Assembly: GCA_963579135.1 (NCBI GenBank)
Contig: CAUZFB010000026.1
Coordinates: 1 to 28,912, forward strand
Source: CALGTL01 sp963579135
GTDB taxonomy: Bacteria; Chloroflexota; Dehalococcoidia; Lucifugimonadales; Australimonadaceae
Length of the DNA: 28,912 nucleotides
Reading direction: 5' to 3'
The stretch's first letter is position 1, and each line of letters begins with the position of its first letter. The notes beneath the pieces were generated by a model. That model had not been told where the DNA came from. It ran no database searches and worked only from the letters and a program-made list of their open reading frames with translations. The position numbers and the translations under genes are program-made. Shown here piece by piece: positions 1 through 6,699 of the stretch.

Positions 1-71
1 GATACGAGGAAACCTATCCTGTCGAGGTCATCGAGGAGCGTGTCGTCGAAGACACCATGGTTATCATCTAA
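1..71 (+). CDS. C-terminal fragment of an unidentified protein
   Basis: Only the last 22 codons and the stop (TAA at 69-71) are inside the window, read in the frame starting at base 3. The peptide ends EDTMVII and is rich in Glu and Val, which looks like ordinary coding sequence. The other two frames read less like protein. The family cannot be recognised from so short a piece. The gene is co-directional with the propeller genes that follow, but about 475 bp separates them. Confidence 0.5.
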   Translation, partial: YEETYPVEVIEERVVEDTMVII

Positions 72-471
72 GCGGTCGTTTCCTGAATGGCCATTGATTG
101 AACCGATCAAACGTTAAAGACGGGGCCCGGCGAGTGGGAAACGGCGGCTAAGAATGAGACAGTCCATTCAATCGCGGGAGCGAGGAGGGTGGGTGCCCGG
201 ACCAACTGGTCTACAGGCCAAGCAACTCGGACTACATAATCATCTCGGCGCGCCGCAAGCGCCCGTCCGAGGGCGCAGACGCACAGCTATCGTTCGCGAG
301 ATCCGGGGAAGACCAGGGGGATCATCGCCGCGACCACTGCCGGCGATATGCTCTACTCTGCCCACGACGGGGTAAGCTGATCGACGGTCGTGAGCGGCTT
401 GCACCGGTCTCCAATGGCAACCACGGGGGAAACATGGCAAGCCGGCTCGCCTAAGCTCCTGATCGATACCA

Positions 472-505
472 GCAAAAGGCCACGCAAAACGCCAGGGCCT
501 TTTGC
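472..505 (+). terminator. Perfect 10-bp hairpin upstream of first propeller gene
   Basis: GCAAAAGGCC (472-481) pairs perfectly with GGCCTTTTGC (496-505). A second, mutually exclusive stem pairs CACGCAAAA (481-489) with TTTTGCGTG (500-508). The T-rich 3' arm resembles a rho-independent terminator, although no T tract follows it. A TATAAT begins only 8 bp further on, so the hairpin more likely ends a preceding transcript or insulates the promoter than lies in the mRNA leader. Confidence 0.45.
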
Positions 506-512
506 GTGTGCG

Positions 513-518
513 TATAAT
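513..518 (+). promoter_or_regulatory. -10 element TATAAT of first propeller gene
   Basis: A perfect TATAAT in the context CGTATAATC lies 29 bp before the ATG at 548, which fits a short leader. The ribosome binding site AGGAG is at 536-540, 7 nt from the start. No TTGACA-like -35 sits at 16-18 bp upstream; that space is occupied by the hairpin. The same CGTATAATC occurs upstream of the paralogous gene at 1751. Confidence 0.6.
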
Positions 519-547
519 CTCGCCAATCGAACCACAGGAGCATTTTC

Positions 548-1630
548 ATGACGATTGCACTTTCCCACGGCGGTGGAGGAACCGTTGTTTCATCGAATGA
601 ACCCAGCACGCGAGTGCTGATCGGCACGCTGGATGGCGTGAAGATCATCGAGCGCACGGAGGATGGCTGGGCGTCCACGGGGCACACGCTGATCGGGCGG
701 CACGTGCACGCCATCGTGTCGGAGCCCACTAGCGGGCTTTGGTTCGCAGGCGTCCGTAACGGTGGTGTTTTCGCCAGCGCCGATGAGGGACTGACGTGGG
801 AAGAGCGCACCGATGGACTCGCTGATCGTGACATCTACAGCCTCGCGACGGCAGTTGTCGATGGGAAACCAATGCTCTACGCGGGGACCGAGCCCGCGAA
901 CCTGTTCGAGTCGGACGACCTTGGCCTTTCCTGGCGAGAGCTGCCCGGCGTGAAGGACGCGCCCACCAGCGAGGCCTGGTTCTTCCCCGGCGAGCCGCAC
1001 GTGGCGCACTTGAAGCACGTCAACTTCGAGCCTGGCGACCCGAAGACCATCTACGCGTCTATCGAGGTCGGCGCACTCCTTCGCAGCCGAGACAGCGGGC
1101 AGACGTGGGAGGAGCTGAACGGTGGCCTCTACATGGATGTCCACCGCTGCGTCATCACGCCTGCCCACCCCGAAAGGCTCTACGTGACCGGTGGCCAGGG
1201 CATCTGGATCAGCGACGACGCCGGTGCGAGTTGGGAGAATCCGTTCAACCGCGGCAGCGAAGAGGGCGGCTACCCCGACCAGCTCGTCTACAAGCCCAGC
1301 AACCCGGATCATATGGTCGTCACAGCAGGCCGCCAGAGCCCCGGAACCTGGGCCAAGGAAACCGCCCAGGTCCGCATCTCACGTACCCAGGACGGCGGCA
1401 AGAGTTGGGAAGTGCTCTCCAACACTGGCTTGCAGGACCGATTCCCTCACAGCGTGGAGGCGATGACGTTGGAGGAAGCCGGGGACACCGTGCAGATATT
1501 CGCAGGCACGACCGGCGGCGCAGTCCTCTACAGCAACGATGGCGGAGAGAGCTGGGACACGGTGGTGCGAGGGCTCAGTCCCATCTCCAAAGGCAGCCAT
1601 TACGTATCGCTGGTGGGCCAACCCGTCTGA
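548..1630 (+). CDS. Asp-box (BNR-like) beta-propeller protein, paralog 1
   Basis: This 360-residue protein has six Asp-box motifs (S-x-D-x-G-x-T/S-W) at residues 77-84, 122-129, 180-187, 222-229, 280-287 and 329-336. They mark the hairpins of a sialidase- or VPS10-like beta propeller. There is no signal peptide or membrane segment, so it is probably cytoplasmic, unlike most secreted sialidases, and no sialidase arginine triad or FRIP motif was seen. A histidine-rich segment (HVAHLKH, 151-157) and GGYPDQL (240-246) are shared with the paralog at 1751 and may form the functional site. The ATG at 548 is supported by AGGAG at 536-540. The gene is monocistronic, between its own promoter and a terminator at 1652. 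Its function is unknown; a lactonase- or glycosidase-like role, or a scaffold, are possibilities. Confidence 0.85.
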   Translation: MTIALSHGGGGTVVSSNEPSTRVLIGTLDGVKIIERTEDGWASTGHTLIGRHVHAIVSEPTSGLWFAGVRNGGVFASADEGLTWEERTDGLADRDIYSLATAVVDGKPMLYAGTEPANLFESDDLGLSWRELPGVKDAPTSEAWFFPGEPHVAHLKHVNFEPGDPKTIYASIEVGALLRSRDSGQTWEELNGGLYMDVHRCVITPAHPERLYVTGGQGIWISDDAGASWENPFNRGSEEGGYPDQLVYKPSNPDHMVVTAGRQSPGTWAKETAQVRISRTQDGGKSWEVLSNTGLQDRFPHSVEAMTLEEAGDTVQIFAGTTGGAVLYSNDGGESWDTVVRGLSPISKGSHYVSLVGQPV

Positions 1631-1651
1631 CCATTCACAGCGACGCGACGG

Positions 1652-1681
1652 AAGGCTCCGTCCCTGTGGGCGGGGCCTTTT
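1652..1681 (+). terminator. Rho-independent terminator after propeller paralog 1
   Basis: A 12-bp stem with two G-U pairs (1652-1663 with 1668-1679), a CTGT loop and a short T tract that includes the end of the stem. It lies 21 bp after the stop codon. The next promoter's TATAAT begins only about 10 bp later. Confidence 0.75.
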
Positions 1682-1691
1682 GATTTGGCCG

Positions 1692-1697
1692 TATAAT
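1692..1697 (+). promoter_or_regulatory. -10 element TATAAT of second propeller gene
   Basis: TATAAT in the context CGTATAATC, 53 bp before the ATG at 1751. No clear -35 is visible because the terminator stem occupies that position. The ribosome binding site AAAGGAG is at 1738-1744. The arrangement GGCCTTTT, then 8-9 nt, then GTATAATC is the same as upstream of the gene at 548. Confidence 0.6.
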
Positions 1698-1750
1698 CAC
1701 GCGCATTCAAGCAAAGGGATCTCAAGCAGTCGGATCGAAAGGAGACCACC

Positions 1751-2836
1751 ATGACACTGGCGTTATCTCACGGAGCCGAGACGATTTACGCATCCGCAGC
1801 GCCCTCCACCCGGGTGCTCGTCGGCACCATCGACGGCATCGCTGAGCTCGAACGCAATGGTGACTCATGGATAGTTGCTAGGCGCACGCTGCAGGGCGAG
1901 CACATCCACGCGATACTCTTCGAAGAGGAGAGCGGCACGTGGTTCGCGGGCGTCAACAAAGGCGGCGTGTACCGCAGCAAGGACGACGCAGCGACCTGGG
2001 AGGCCTGCAACGACGGACTGACGTCGACGAACCTCTACAGCCTGGCGTGTGCCAAGGTCAATGGCAACGCACGCCTATTCGCGGGCACAGAGCCCGTGCA
2101 CCTATCCTTCAGCGATGATTTGGGCGATCACTGGACCGAGATGCCGAGTATGCAGGACGTCCCCAACATGGAAAACTGGCGCTTCCCCGGCCCACCGCAC
2201 ATCGGTCACCTGAAGCACATAAACTTCGCCCCCGGCGACAACAGCACCATCTACGCCAGCGTCGAGCAAGGTGGCCTGTACGTCAGCCACGATGCTGGTG
2301 CGACGTTCGACGAGATACCGGGGCCCATCGACGACGTGCACCGCCTGGTCATCAGCACTACCCACCCTGAGCGCATGTACACCACCGGTGGCGGTGGTCT
2401 ATCCATGAGCGAGGATGCGGGTTACACGTGGAACAATATGTTCGGCTACGAGAGCGAACCGGGCGGATACCCTGACCAGCTCGTGTTCAAGCCCAGCGAC
2501 CCGGACTACATGCTGATCGCCGCCGGGCAGAAGAGTCCCGGTCATTGGCGGGAAGAGAGTAACGCGCTGAGCCGCATCTCCCGCAGTCGCGACGCCGGCC
2601 GGACATGGGAGGTACTAACGGGTGGGCTGCCCGACTACATGAGACACAGCATTGAGGCGATGGCCCTGGAAGAGGCAGGCTCAACGACCCAGGTCTTCGC
2701 AGCGTCCACTGGTGGTGACGTGCTCTGGAGCAACGACGGTGGAGACACCTGGCAGACCATCGCCAGCGACCTTGCACCCGTCTCAAAAGGTGGCCATTAC
2801 CTTGGCATGACGGAGCAGGTCGTTCCAGCTGGTTAG
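1751..2836 (+). CDS. Asp-box (BNR-like) beta-propeller protein, paralog 2
   Basis: This 361-residue protein is similar along its whole length to the product of 548-1630, with six Asp boxes at residues 76-83, 121-128, 179-186, 220-227, 279-286 and 327-334. The third has Phe in place of Trp. HIGHLKH (150-156) and GGYPDQLVF (238-246) are conserved between the two copies. No signal peptide or membrane helix is visible, so a cytoplasmic location is inferred. The ATG follows AAAGGAG with a 6-nt spacer. The gene has its own promoter and ends at a terminator at 2864, so the two paralogs are separate transcription units. Tandem duplication followed by divergence is the simplest origin. The ligand or substrate is unknown. 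Confidence 0.85.
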   Translation: MTLALSHGAETIYASAAPSTRVLVGTIDGIAELERNGDSWIVARRTLQGEHIHAILFEEESGTWFAGVNKGGVYRSKDDAATWEACNDGLTSTNLYSLACAKVNGNARLFAGTEPVHLSFSDDLGDHWTEMPSMQDVPNMENWRFPGPPHIGHLKHINFAPGDNSTIYASVEQGGLYVSHDAGATFDEIPGPIDDVHRLVISTTHPERMYTTGGGGLSMSEDAGYTWNNMFGYESEPGGYPDQLVFKPSDPDYMLIAAGQKSPGHWREESNALSRISRSRDAGRTWEVLTGGLPDYMRHSIEAMALEEAGSTTQVFAASTGGDVLWSNDGGDTWQTIASDLAPVSKGGHYLGMTEQVVPAG

Positions 2837-2863
2837 CTGGCGTATACGACTTGACCTAACACA

Positions 2864-2893
2864 AAAGAGGCTCGGTATTCGCCGGGCCTCTTT
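2864..2893. terminator. Bidirectional terminator between convergent genes
   Basis: AAAGAGGC (2864-2871) pairs with GCCTCTTT (2886-2893). On the + strand the 3' arm continues as CTTT; on the minus strand it ends in GCCTCTTTTGTG. It lies between the + strand gene ending at 2836 and the minus-strand gene ending at 2937, so it can serve both. Confidence 0.7.
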
Positions 2894-2936
2894 CTTTACA
2901 TGAGGTCTCGGTACGCCATCGCCGGGCGCACCTTGC

Positions 2937-3719
2937 CTAATCTTCGAACGGTTTAAGTGGCTCGATCTTGCCTGCCTCAATCTCACCGATACGCTCTTCG
3001 GAAATCGTGGTGTTATGCATCTCGGCGCGCATGCGCAACCGCTCGCGGCAGATCTCCACGATCATCTCTCTAATCTTCGGGAACTCCTCGGCGGTGGTGA
3101 GGGCAAGCTCTATGCCAGTCACCCCATGCTGGCCGTGGGGCACCTCGTCATCGTAGATGTAACGGCCCACCTTCTTTATGCGGAGTAGCAGCGGGTCGTC
3201 AGTGTCCAGCGCACCCTGGGCGTAGAAGATACCCGCACCACCACCCTCAGTGAAGTCGTACGCCAATCCGGCCAATCGCGCGTCCTTCGCATACAACTTC
3301 ACGCGCAAAGCCTCGATCACCTTGTCCGACGGCAAACTTAGGTCGCGGACGTCCTCCATCAACACCGGCTTGCCCGTGATCTCCTCCAGGATGTCCGCGT
3401 ACAACTTGTAGTGGTCGAACTCCTCAGCGATCTGATGGAGTTGGTACTGCAACTGCGTACGGCCCTCCACCGTCTCTGCAGCAGGAAGCCCGGCGGCGAT
3501 GTTGTCGACAATCCACCGCGTACGGCTCGAAGGCCTGTCCAGCAGGCCGGGTCCACGCAGTTCGCGGTAGCACTGGTGCATGAGCCAGTGGACGTGATCC
3601 TTGGGCGCATGGGCTGCCATCAGGAACTCCCTAGCGATCTCGGCCTCGCCTGCCCAGAACGACTCTCCCAGGCTATTCAGTTCGGCCATCAGGTCTGAAA
3701 ATTCAGCAGCCGTCGTCAT
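2937..3719 (-). CDS. Ferritin-like diiron protein, paralog A
   Basis: This helical 260-residue protein carries the ligand pattern of a ferritin-like diiron carboxylate site. There is a glutamate in WAGEAEI (E25 or E27), an E-x-x-H in EEFDHYK (E100/H103), a glutamate in FTEGGG (E158) and a second E-x-x-H in DEVPHGQHG (E192/H195). The family shows diverse oxidase, oxygenase and metal-storage roles, so the reaction cannot be named. No membrane segment or signal peptide is visible. The ATG at 3719 is chosen over an adjacent upstream TTG because AGGAG (complement of 3726-3730) lies 6 nt before it. It follows paralog B after 26 bp and is the last gene of a probable minus-strand operon ended by the terminator at 2864-2893. 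Confidence 0.8.
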   Translation of the reverse strand: MTTAAEFSDLMAELNSLGESFWAGEAEIAREFLMAAHAPKDHVHWLMHQCYRELRGPGLLDRPSSRTRWIVDNIAAGLPAAETVEGRTQLQYQLHQIAEEFDHYKLYADILEEITGKPVLMEDVRDLSLPSDKVIEALRVKLYAKDARLAGLAYDFTEGGGAGIFYAQGALDTDDPLLLRIKKVGRYIYDDEVPHGQHGVTGIELALTTAEEFPKIREMIVEICRERLRMRAEMHNTTISEERIGEIEAGKIEPLKPFED

Positions 3720-3745
3720 CAATGTCTCCTCATGCTTCCCCTGCC

Positions 3746-4516
3746 CTACGCAACCGGCAGCGGCTCAATCTCGCCCGCGGTGATCTCCGCGATCCGTGTC
3801 TCGTCGACAGGAATAGCGAACATCCCGTACCGCATCCGCAGGCGCTGTTGGCAGATTTCCGTAATCAACTCACGCGCCTTGGTCCACTCCTCCTCGGAAT
3901 CGAGCTCCTGCTCAAGATCCAGCGCACCATGCTCGCCGTGCTCCAGCTCGTCGGTGTAAACGATGTTGCAGGCCCGAGCGATCTCCTCCGAAATCGCATC
4001 ACCCTTGATGTCGCGGCCCACCAGGAAGAACGCCGAGCCACCGCCCTCCGTGAACATGATGGCCAGCTCGCCGAAGGCGCCCTCCTGCTCGCGGATACGC
4101 TGGCGCACCGCTTGGAGCGCTTTGTCCTCGTCGAGTTGCCACCCCTTCAAGCTCTCGTTGCTTACAGGCTGGCCGGTCGCAGTCTCCAGCACGTCCGCGA
4201 ACAGCTTGTAGTGGTTGTACTCCTCACGCAGCACCCGCAGCGAGCGCTCGAACTCACTGCGCTGCTCCTTCGTCTCCGCATCGCCCACCTGGTCGCGAAG
4301 TTCCTCCAAAAACGCCCGGATCAGGCCCCCTGGATTGCCCACTAATCCCGAGCCGTACATCTCCTTGTACACCTGCAGCCGAAGCCAGTGTGCTTGCTCC
4401 TCGCTAGTGCGGGGTTGTCCCCAGAAGTGACGGCAGATCTCGGCCTCGCCTGCCCAGAACCTACGGCCCATCTCGTCCAGATCAGCGGCGAGTTCTGCCT
4501 TGCGGTGTGCATCCAT
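3746..4516 (-). CDS. Ferritin-like diiron protein, paralog B
   Basis: This 256-residue paralog of the next gene has the same ligand layout: WAGEAEI (E24/E26), REEYNHYK (E99/H102), FTEGGG (E157) and DELEHGEHG (E190/H193). The C-terminus ends with a segment alike in both copies (EIEAGKIEP there, EITAGEIEP here). The ATG at 4516 is preferred over an upstream TTG at 4525, because GGAG (complement of 4526-4529) is 9 nt from the ATG but abuts the TTG. Adjacent expression suggests a hetero-oligomer or two enzymes of one pathway; this is inference. Neighbouring genes are a HisN-type phosphatase and two bicupins on the same strand. The specific function is unknown. Confidence 0.8.
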   Translation of the reverse strand: MDAHRKAELAADLDEMGRRFWAGEAEICRHFWGQPRTSEEQAHWLRLQVYKEMYGSGLVGNPGGLIRAFLEELRDQVGDAETKEQRSEFERSLRVLREEYNHYKLFADVLETATGQPVSNESLKGWQLDEDKALQAVRQRIREQEGAFGELAIMFTEGGGSAFFLVGRDIKGDAISEEIARACNIVYTDELEHGEHGALDLEQELDSEEEWTKARELITEICQQRLRMRYGMFAIPVDETRIAEITAGEIEPLPVA

Positions 4517-4590
4517 CTGAATCAACTCCGGTTACTTCGTTTTGAATAGGCCCCTACGCTACCCCGGACAACCGGCCGATTCAAGCGTCG

Positions 4591-5415
4591 TCAGCTTCGC
4601 AGCACGGCAAGTACAGCGTCGTGCAGAAGGCCGTTAGTGGAGAGCCCACTCCCGCCATCTATGACGGAGTTGCCTTTGATGTCGGTGAAGCTGCCTCCCG
4701 CCTCGGTGACGATGGGCAGGAGCGGTGCGTTGTCCCAAGCGTTCATCACCGCGTCTAGCATGACGTCAACGCGGCCCGTGGCCACCAGGTAATGCCCGTA
4801 GCAATCCCCGTACCCGCGCCCAATTTTCACGAGTTTCATCAGCGCCTCCCATTGCTCGGCGACACCAGCCTCTTCGAAGAGATGGGCGAGTCCCGTGGTG
4901 GAGACAGCCGCGTTGGCCAGATCGGCAACTGCTGAGACATGCGCTGGACGCCGATCGAGATCCGCGATGGTTGACGCGCCGTTGGAGTTCGTGGCCCACC
5001 AAGCGCCAGAGCCTTGCGCTGCATACACGATCTCACCGAGCGCAGGGAAATCGATGACGCCCACCACTGACTCGCCGTCATGCTGTAGGGCGACCATGGT
5101 GCCGAACAGGGGCACACCACGCACGAAGGACTCCGTGCCATCGATGGGGTCTAGATACCACGTGAATCCTGACGTGCCAGGCTTGTCGGGCAGCTCCTCG
5201 CCAATGATCGTGTCGTCAGGGCAAGAAGTATCGATGCGCGCCCGGAGAAACGCTTCCGTTTCCTTGTCGGCGCGCGTGACCGGAGAATCGTCCGCCTTAC
5301 GGTCTATCACCAGTCCATCGTTCAGGAAGTAGCGACGTGGAATAACAGACGCCTCCAGGACGAAGGCAACGGCAGACTCCAAGCGTTCGGTTAGTTCGGT
5401 GGCGGGCGTGGGCAT
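4591..5415 (-). CDS. hisN: Inositol-monophosphatase-family phosphatase, HisN-like
   Basis: This 274-residue protein belongs to the Mg2+-dependent IMPase/FBPase superfamily. The metal-binding motifs are present: GEE (72-74), DPIDGT (89-94) and WDNAP (227-231). The sequence DPIDGTESFVRGVPLFGT resembles the histidinol-phosphate phosphatase branch (HisN, histidine biosynthesis) more than inositol monophosphatase, where DGTxNFVHxxP is usual. No other histidine genes are nearby, so a different phosphomonoester substrate linked to the neighbouring cupins and diiron proteins is possible. The ATG at 5415 follows AGGAG with a short spacer. A weak hairpin (5440-5459) separates it from the upstream bicupin gene. 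Confidence 0.8.
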   Translation of the reverse strand: MPTPATELTERLESAVAFVLEASVIPRRYFLNDGLVIDRKADDSPVTRADKETEAFLRARIDTSCPDDTIIGEELPDKPGTSGFTWYLDPIDGTESFVRGVPLFGTMVALQHDGESVVGVIDFPALGEIVYAAQGSGAWWATNSNGASTIADLDRRPAHVSAVADLANAAVSTTGLAHLFEEAGVAEQWEALMKLVKIGRGYGDCYGHYLVATGRVDVMLDAVMNAWDNAPLLPIVTEAGGSFTDIKGNSVIDGGSGLSTNGLLHDAVLAVLRS

Positions 5416-5433
5416 GGGACTCCTAGACGCACG

Positions 5434-5459
5434 AAAAGAGCCGCCTCAGATGAGACAGC
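5434..5459 (-). terminator. Possible weak minus-strand terminator or attenuator
   Basis: Read on the minus strand, positions 5459-5440 form an 8-bp stem with two G-U pairs and an ATCT loop, followed by TCTTTTCG (5439-5432). It lies between the bicupin stop (5508) and the start of the hisN-like gene (5415). There is hardly room for a new promoter between it and the hisN ribosome binding site, so partial termination with read-through is as likely as full termination. Confidence 0.35.
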
Positions 5460-5507
5460 CCTGGAATCGTACTACGCGTGTGGTACCACTCCACGGGCAG
5501 GCGTGGC

Positions 5508-6644
5508 CTACTCGCCGCGGAGCCGTGGGATGAACTGCGCCATCTGCGACTCGGCTCCGGCCTTCGTTATGGTCTCGAGGAAGATGTCGTGAATCACTTC
5601 CTCCTCGTCCTCGTACTCGATCTGGCCGCCGCCGAGCTTGACGGACACATCCGTCTCGCCCTCCAGGGCTACGCCCAGTGAGAATCCGTACTTCTGCGAA
5701 CCCCAACGGAACGCAAGGTACCGAGCGGGCGTCGCACCACCGTTGAAGTGCTGGTGGAACCAGCCGTTGGGCGGCACCACCATCGAACCCGGCCGCCAGT
5801 CAACCCGCACCATTCCATCGTCCTCATGCGGGCTGCCATGCGTCGGCCAGAGCAGCGAGTAACCGGTGCCGCTGATGATGATGACGTGGGCACCCGGCCC
5901 GTGACGGTGGGCCTTCTTGTACGTGCCCACGGGGAACTCTGAGACGTGCGCCGTCTGTGTCTGCTCGGCCATCTCGAACTTGACATGCGATCCGCCCGCC
6001 CCACGCTCCTTCCATGTGAAGGTCGCGAATGTCTCGATGTCCGGCACGAAGTTGGTCTCCCAGGCATTCGTCCTGCCAGTCGTCGCGGTCCACATCCTGC
6101 CTTCGCCCTGGAACAGCTTAGAGCCGCCTATGCGATCCTCAAACACGTACGGATTGCTGAAGACGAAGCCCTCGTTGTGGAACAGGTTCATCGTCAGCGG
6201 TGCCGTCGTCACGGCCACGAAGCGCGCGGGCTCGGTGCCGCTACCGTTCATGTGCTGATGCCACAAGTTAATCGGGATTGAGAACACGCTGCCGCGCTTC
6301 CACTCGAAGCTCTGACGGCTGCTAGGGTCGTCACCGACCAGCGTTGCACCCCGGCCCTCGAGGACGAGGATGTTCTTCTCGAAGATGTGCTTCTCGGGCG
6401 CCATCTTACCGCCAGGCGGAATCTCGGCAACGTACGAGTCGTTGGTCTTCCCCGCCCCGTCTAGGTTGATGTAAGAACCCAGGCAATCCAGGCGCGCCCA
6501 CGGCTTTACCTCGACGGTACGAAGGTCGTCGACCGAGAATCCCGTGATGTTAGGGATGCCTTCCTTCTCGATGAACGCATCGTAAGCGGTGTACTTAACA
6601 ATGCGCGGTTGATCTGCAGTGACCTCGGGTTTGGACGTGGTCAT
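5508..6644 (-). CDS. Bicupin protein, paralog 1
   Basis: This 378-residue protein has two cupin barrels. Candidate ligands in the first are H86 and E89 (PEKHIFEKN) and H129/H131 (WHQHMNGSG). In the second they are H246/H248/H253 (AHRHGPGAH) and H297/H299 (WFHQHFNGG). The second site looks like a complete cupin metal centre; the first has fewer histidines. Such bicupins include gentisate-type dioxygenases and many uncharacterised enzymes, and the substrate is not evident. The ATG at 6644 is preceded by AGAAAGGA (complement of 6653-6660) 8 nt upstream; longer upstream starts lack this. It lies 55 bp after its close paralog on the same strand. The 14-bp element at 6672-6685 is repeated upstream of the paralog. 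Confidence 0.85.
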   Translation of the reverse strand: MTTSKPEVTADQPRIVKYTAYDAFIEKEGIPNITGFSVDDLRTVEVKPWARLDCLGSYINLDGAGKTNDSYVAEIPPGGKMAPEKHIFEKNILVLEGRGATLVGDDPSSRQSFEWKRGSVFSIPINLWHQHMNGSGTEPARFVAVTTAPLTMNLFHNEGFVFSNPYVFEDRIGGSKLFQGEGRMWTATTGRTNAWETNFVPDIETFATFTWKERGAGGSHVKFEMAEQTQTAHVSEFPVGTYKKAHRHGPGAHVIIISGTGYSLLWPTHGSPHEDDGMVRVDWRPGSMVVPPNGWFHQHFNGGATPARYLAFRWGSQKYGFSLGVALEGETDVSVKLGGGQIEYEDEEEVIHDIFLETITKAGAESQMAQFIPRLRGE

Positions 6645-6671
6645 CGTCGTAGTCCTTTCTAAATCCAATCT

Positions 6672-6685
6672 AGATTCGGCTATCC
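6672..6685 (-). promoter_or_regulatory. Copy 1 of repeated upstream element (GGATAGCCGAATCT)
   Basis: The complement of 6672-6685 reads GGATAGCCGAATCT and lies 27 bp upstream of the bicupin start at 6644. Its near-identical partner (13 of 14 bases) is at 7885-7898 upstream of the other bicupin. It abuts a perfect palindrome AATCTAGATT (6668-6677). An operator for a shared regulator is inferred; retention from gene duplication is the alternative. Confidence 0.4.
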
Positions 6686-6699
6686 GTGGAGCGGAACTA

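Larger units (their letters stand above)
72..547. other. Long intergenic region without a convincing gene
   Basis: No frame on either strand here shows a recognisable protein or a start with a good ribosome binding site. I do not see a tRNA, tmRNA, RNase P RNA or riboswitch signature that I recognise. Two structured stretches stand out. One is a long-range stem at 392-402 with 437-448 (GAGC-GGCTTGC against GCAAGCC-G-GCTC, one bulge). The other is a pair of competing hairpins at 472-508. The 3' end carries the promoter and ribosome binding site of the next gene. A small RNA or 5' regulatory RNA is possible but unproven. Confidence 0.5.

Noticed and set aside
72..470. tRNA, tmRNA, RNase P RNA or known riboswitch
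   Set aside because: No T-arm GTTCGA sequence, no CCA end and no conserved cores of these RNAs could be found.
590..1312. Long minus-strand open frame inside the first propeller gene
   Set aside because: It is antisense to a gene with clear domains and gives no recognisable protein; high GC makes such shadow frames common.
548..2836. Exo-sialidase assignment for the Asp-box proteins
   Set aside because: No FRIP motif, arginine triad or secretion signal was seen; Asp boxes alone mark only the fold.
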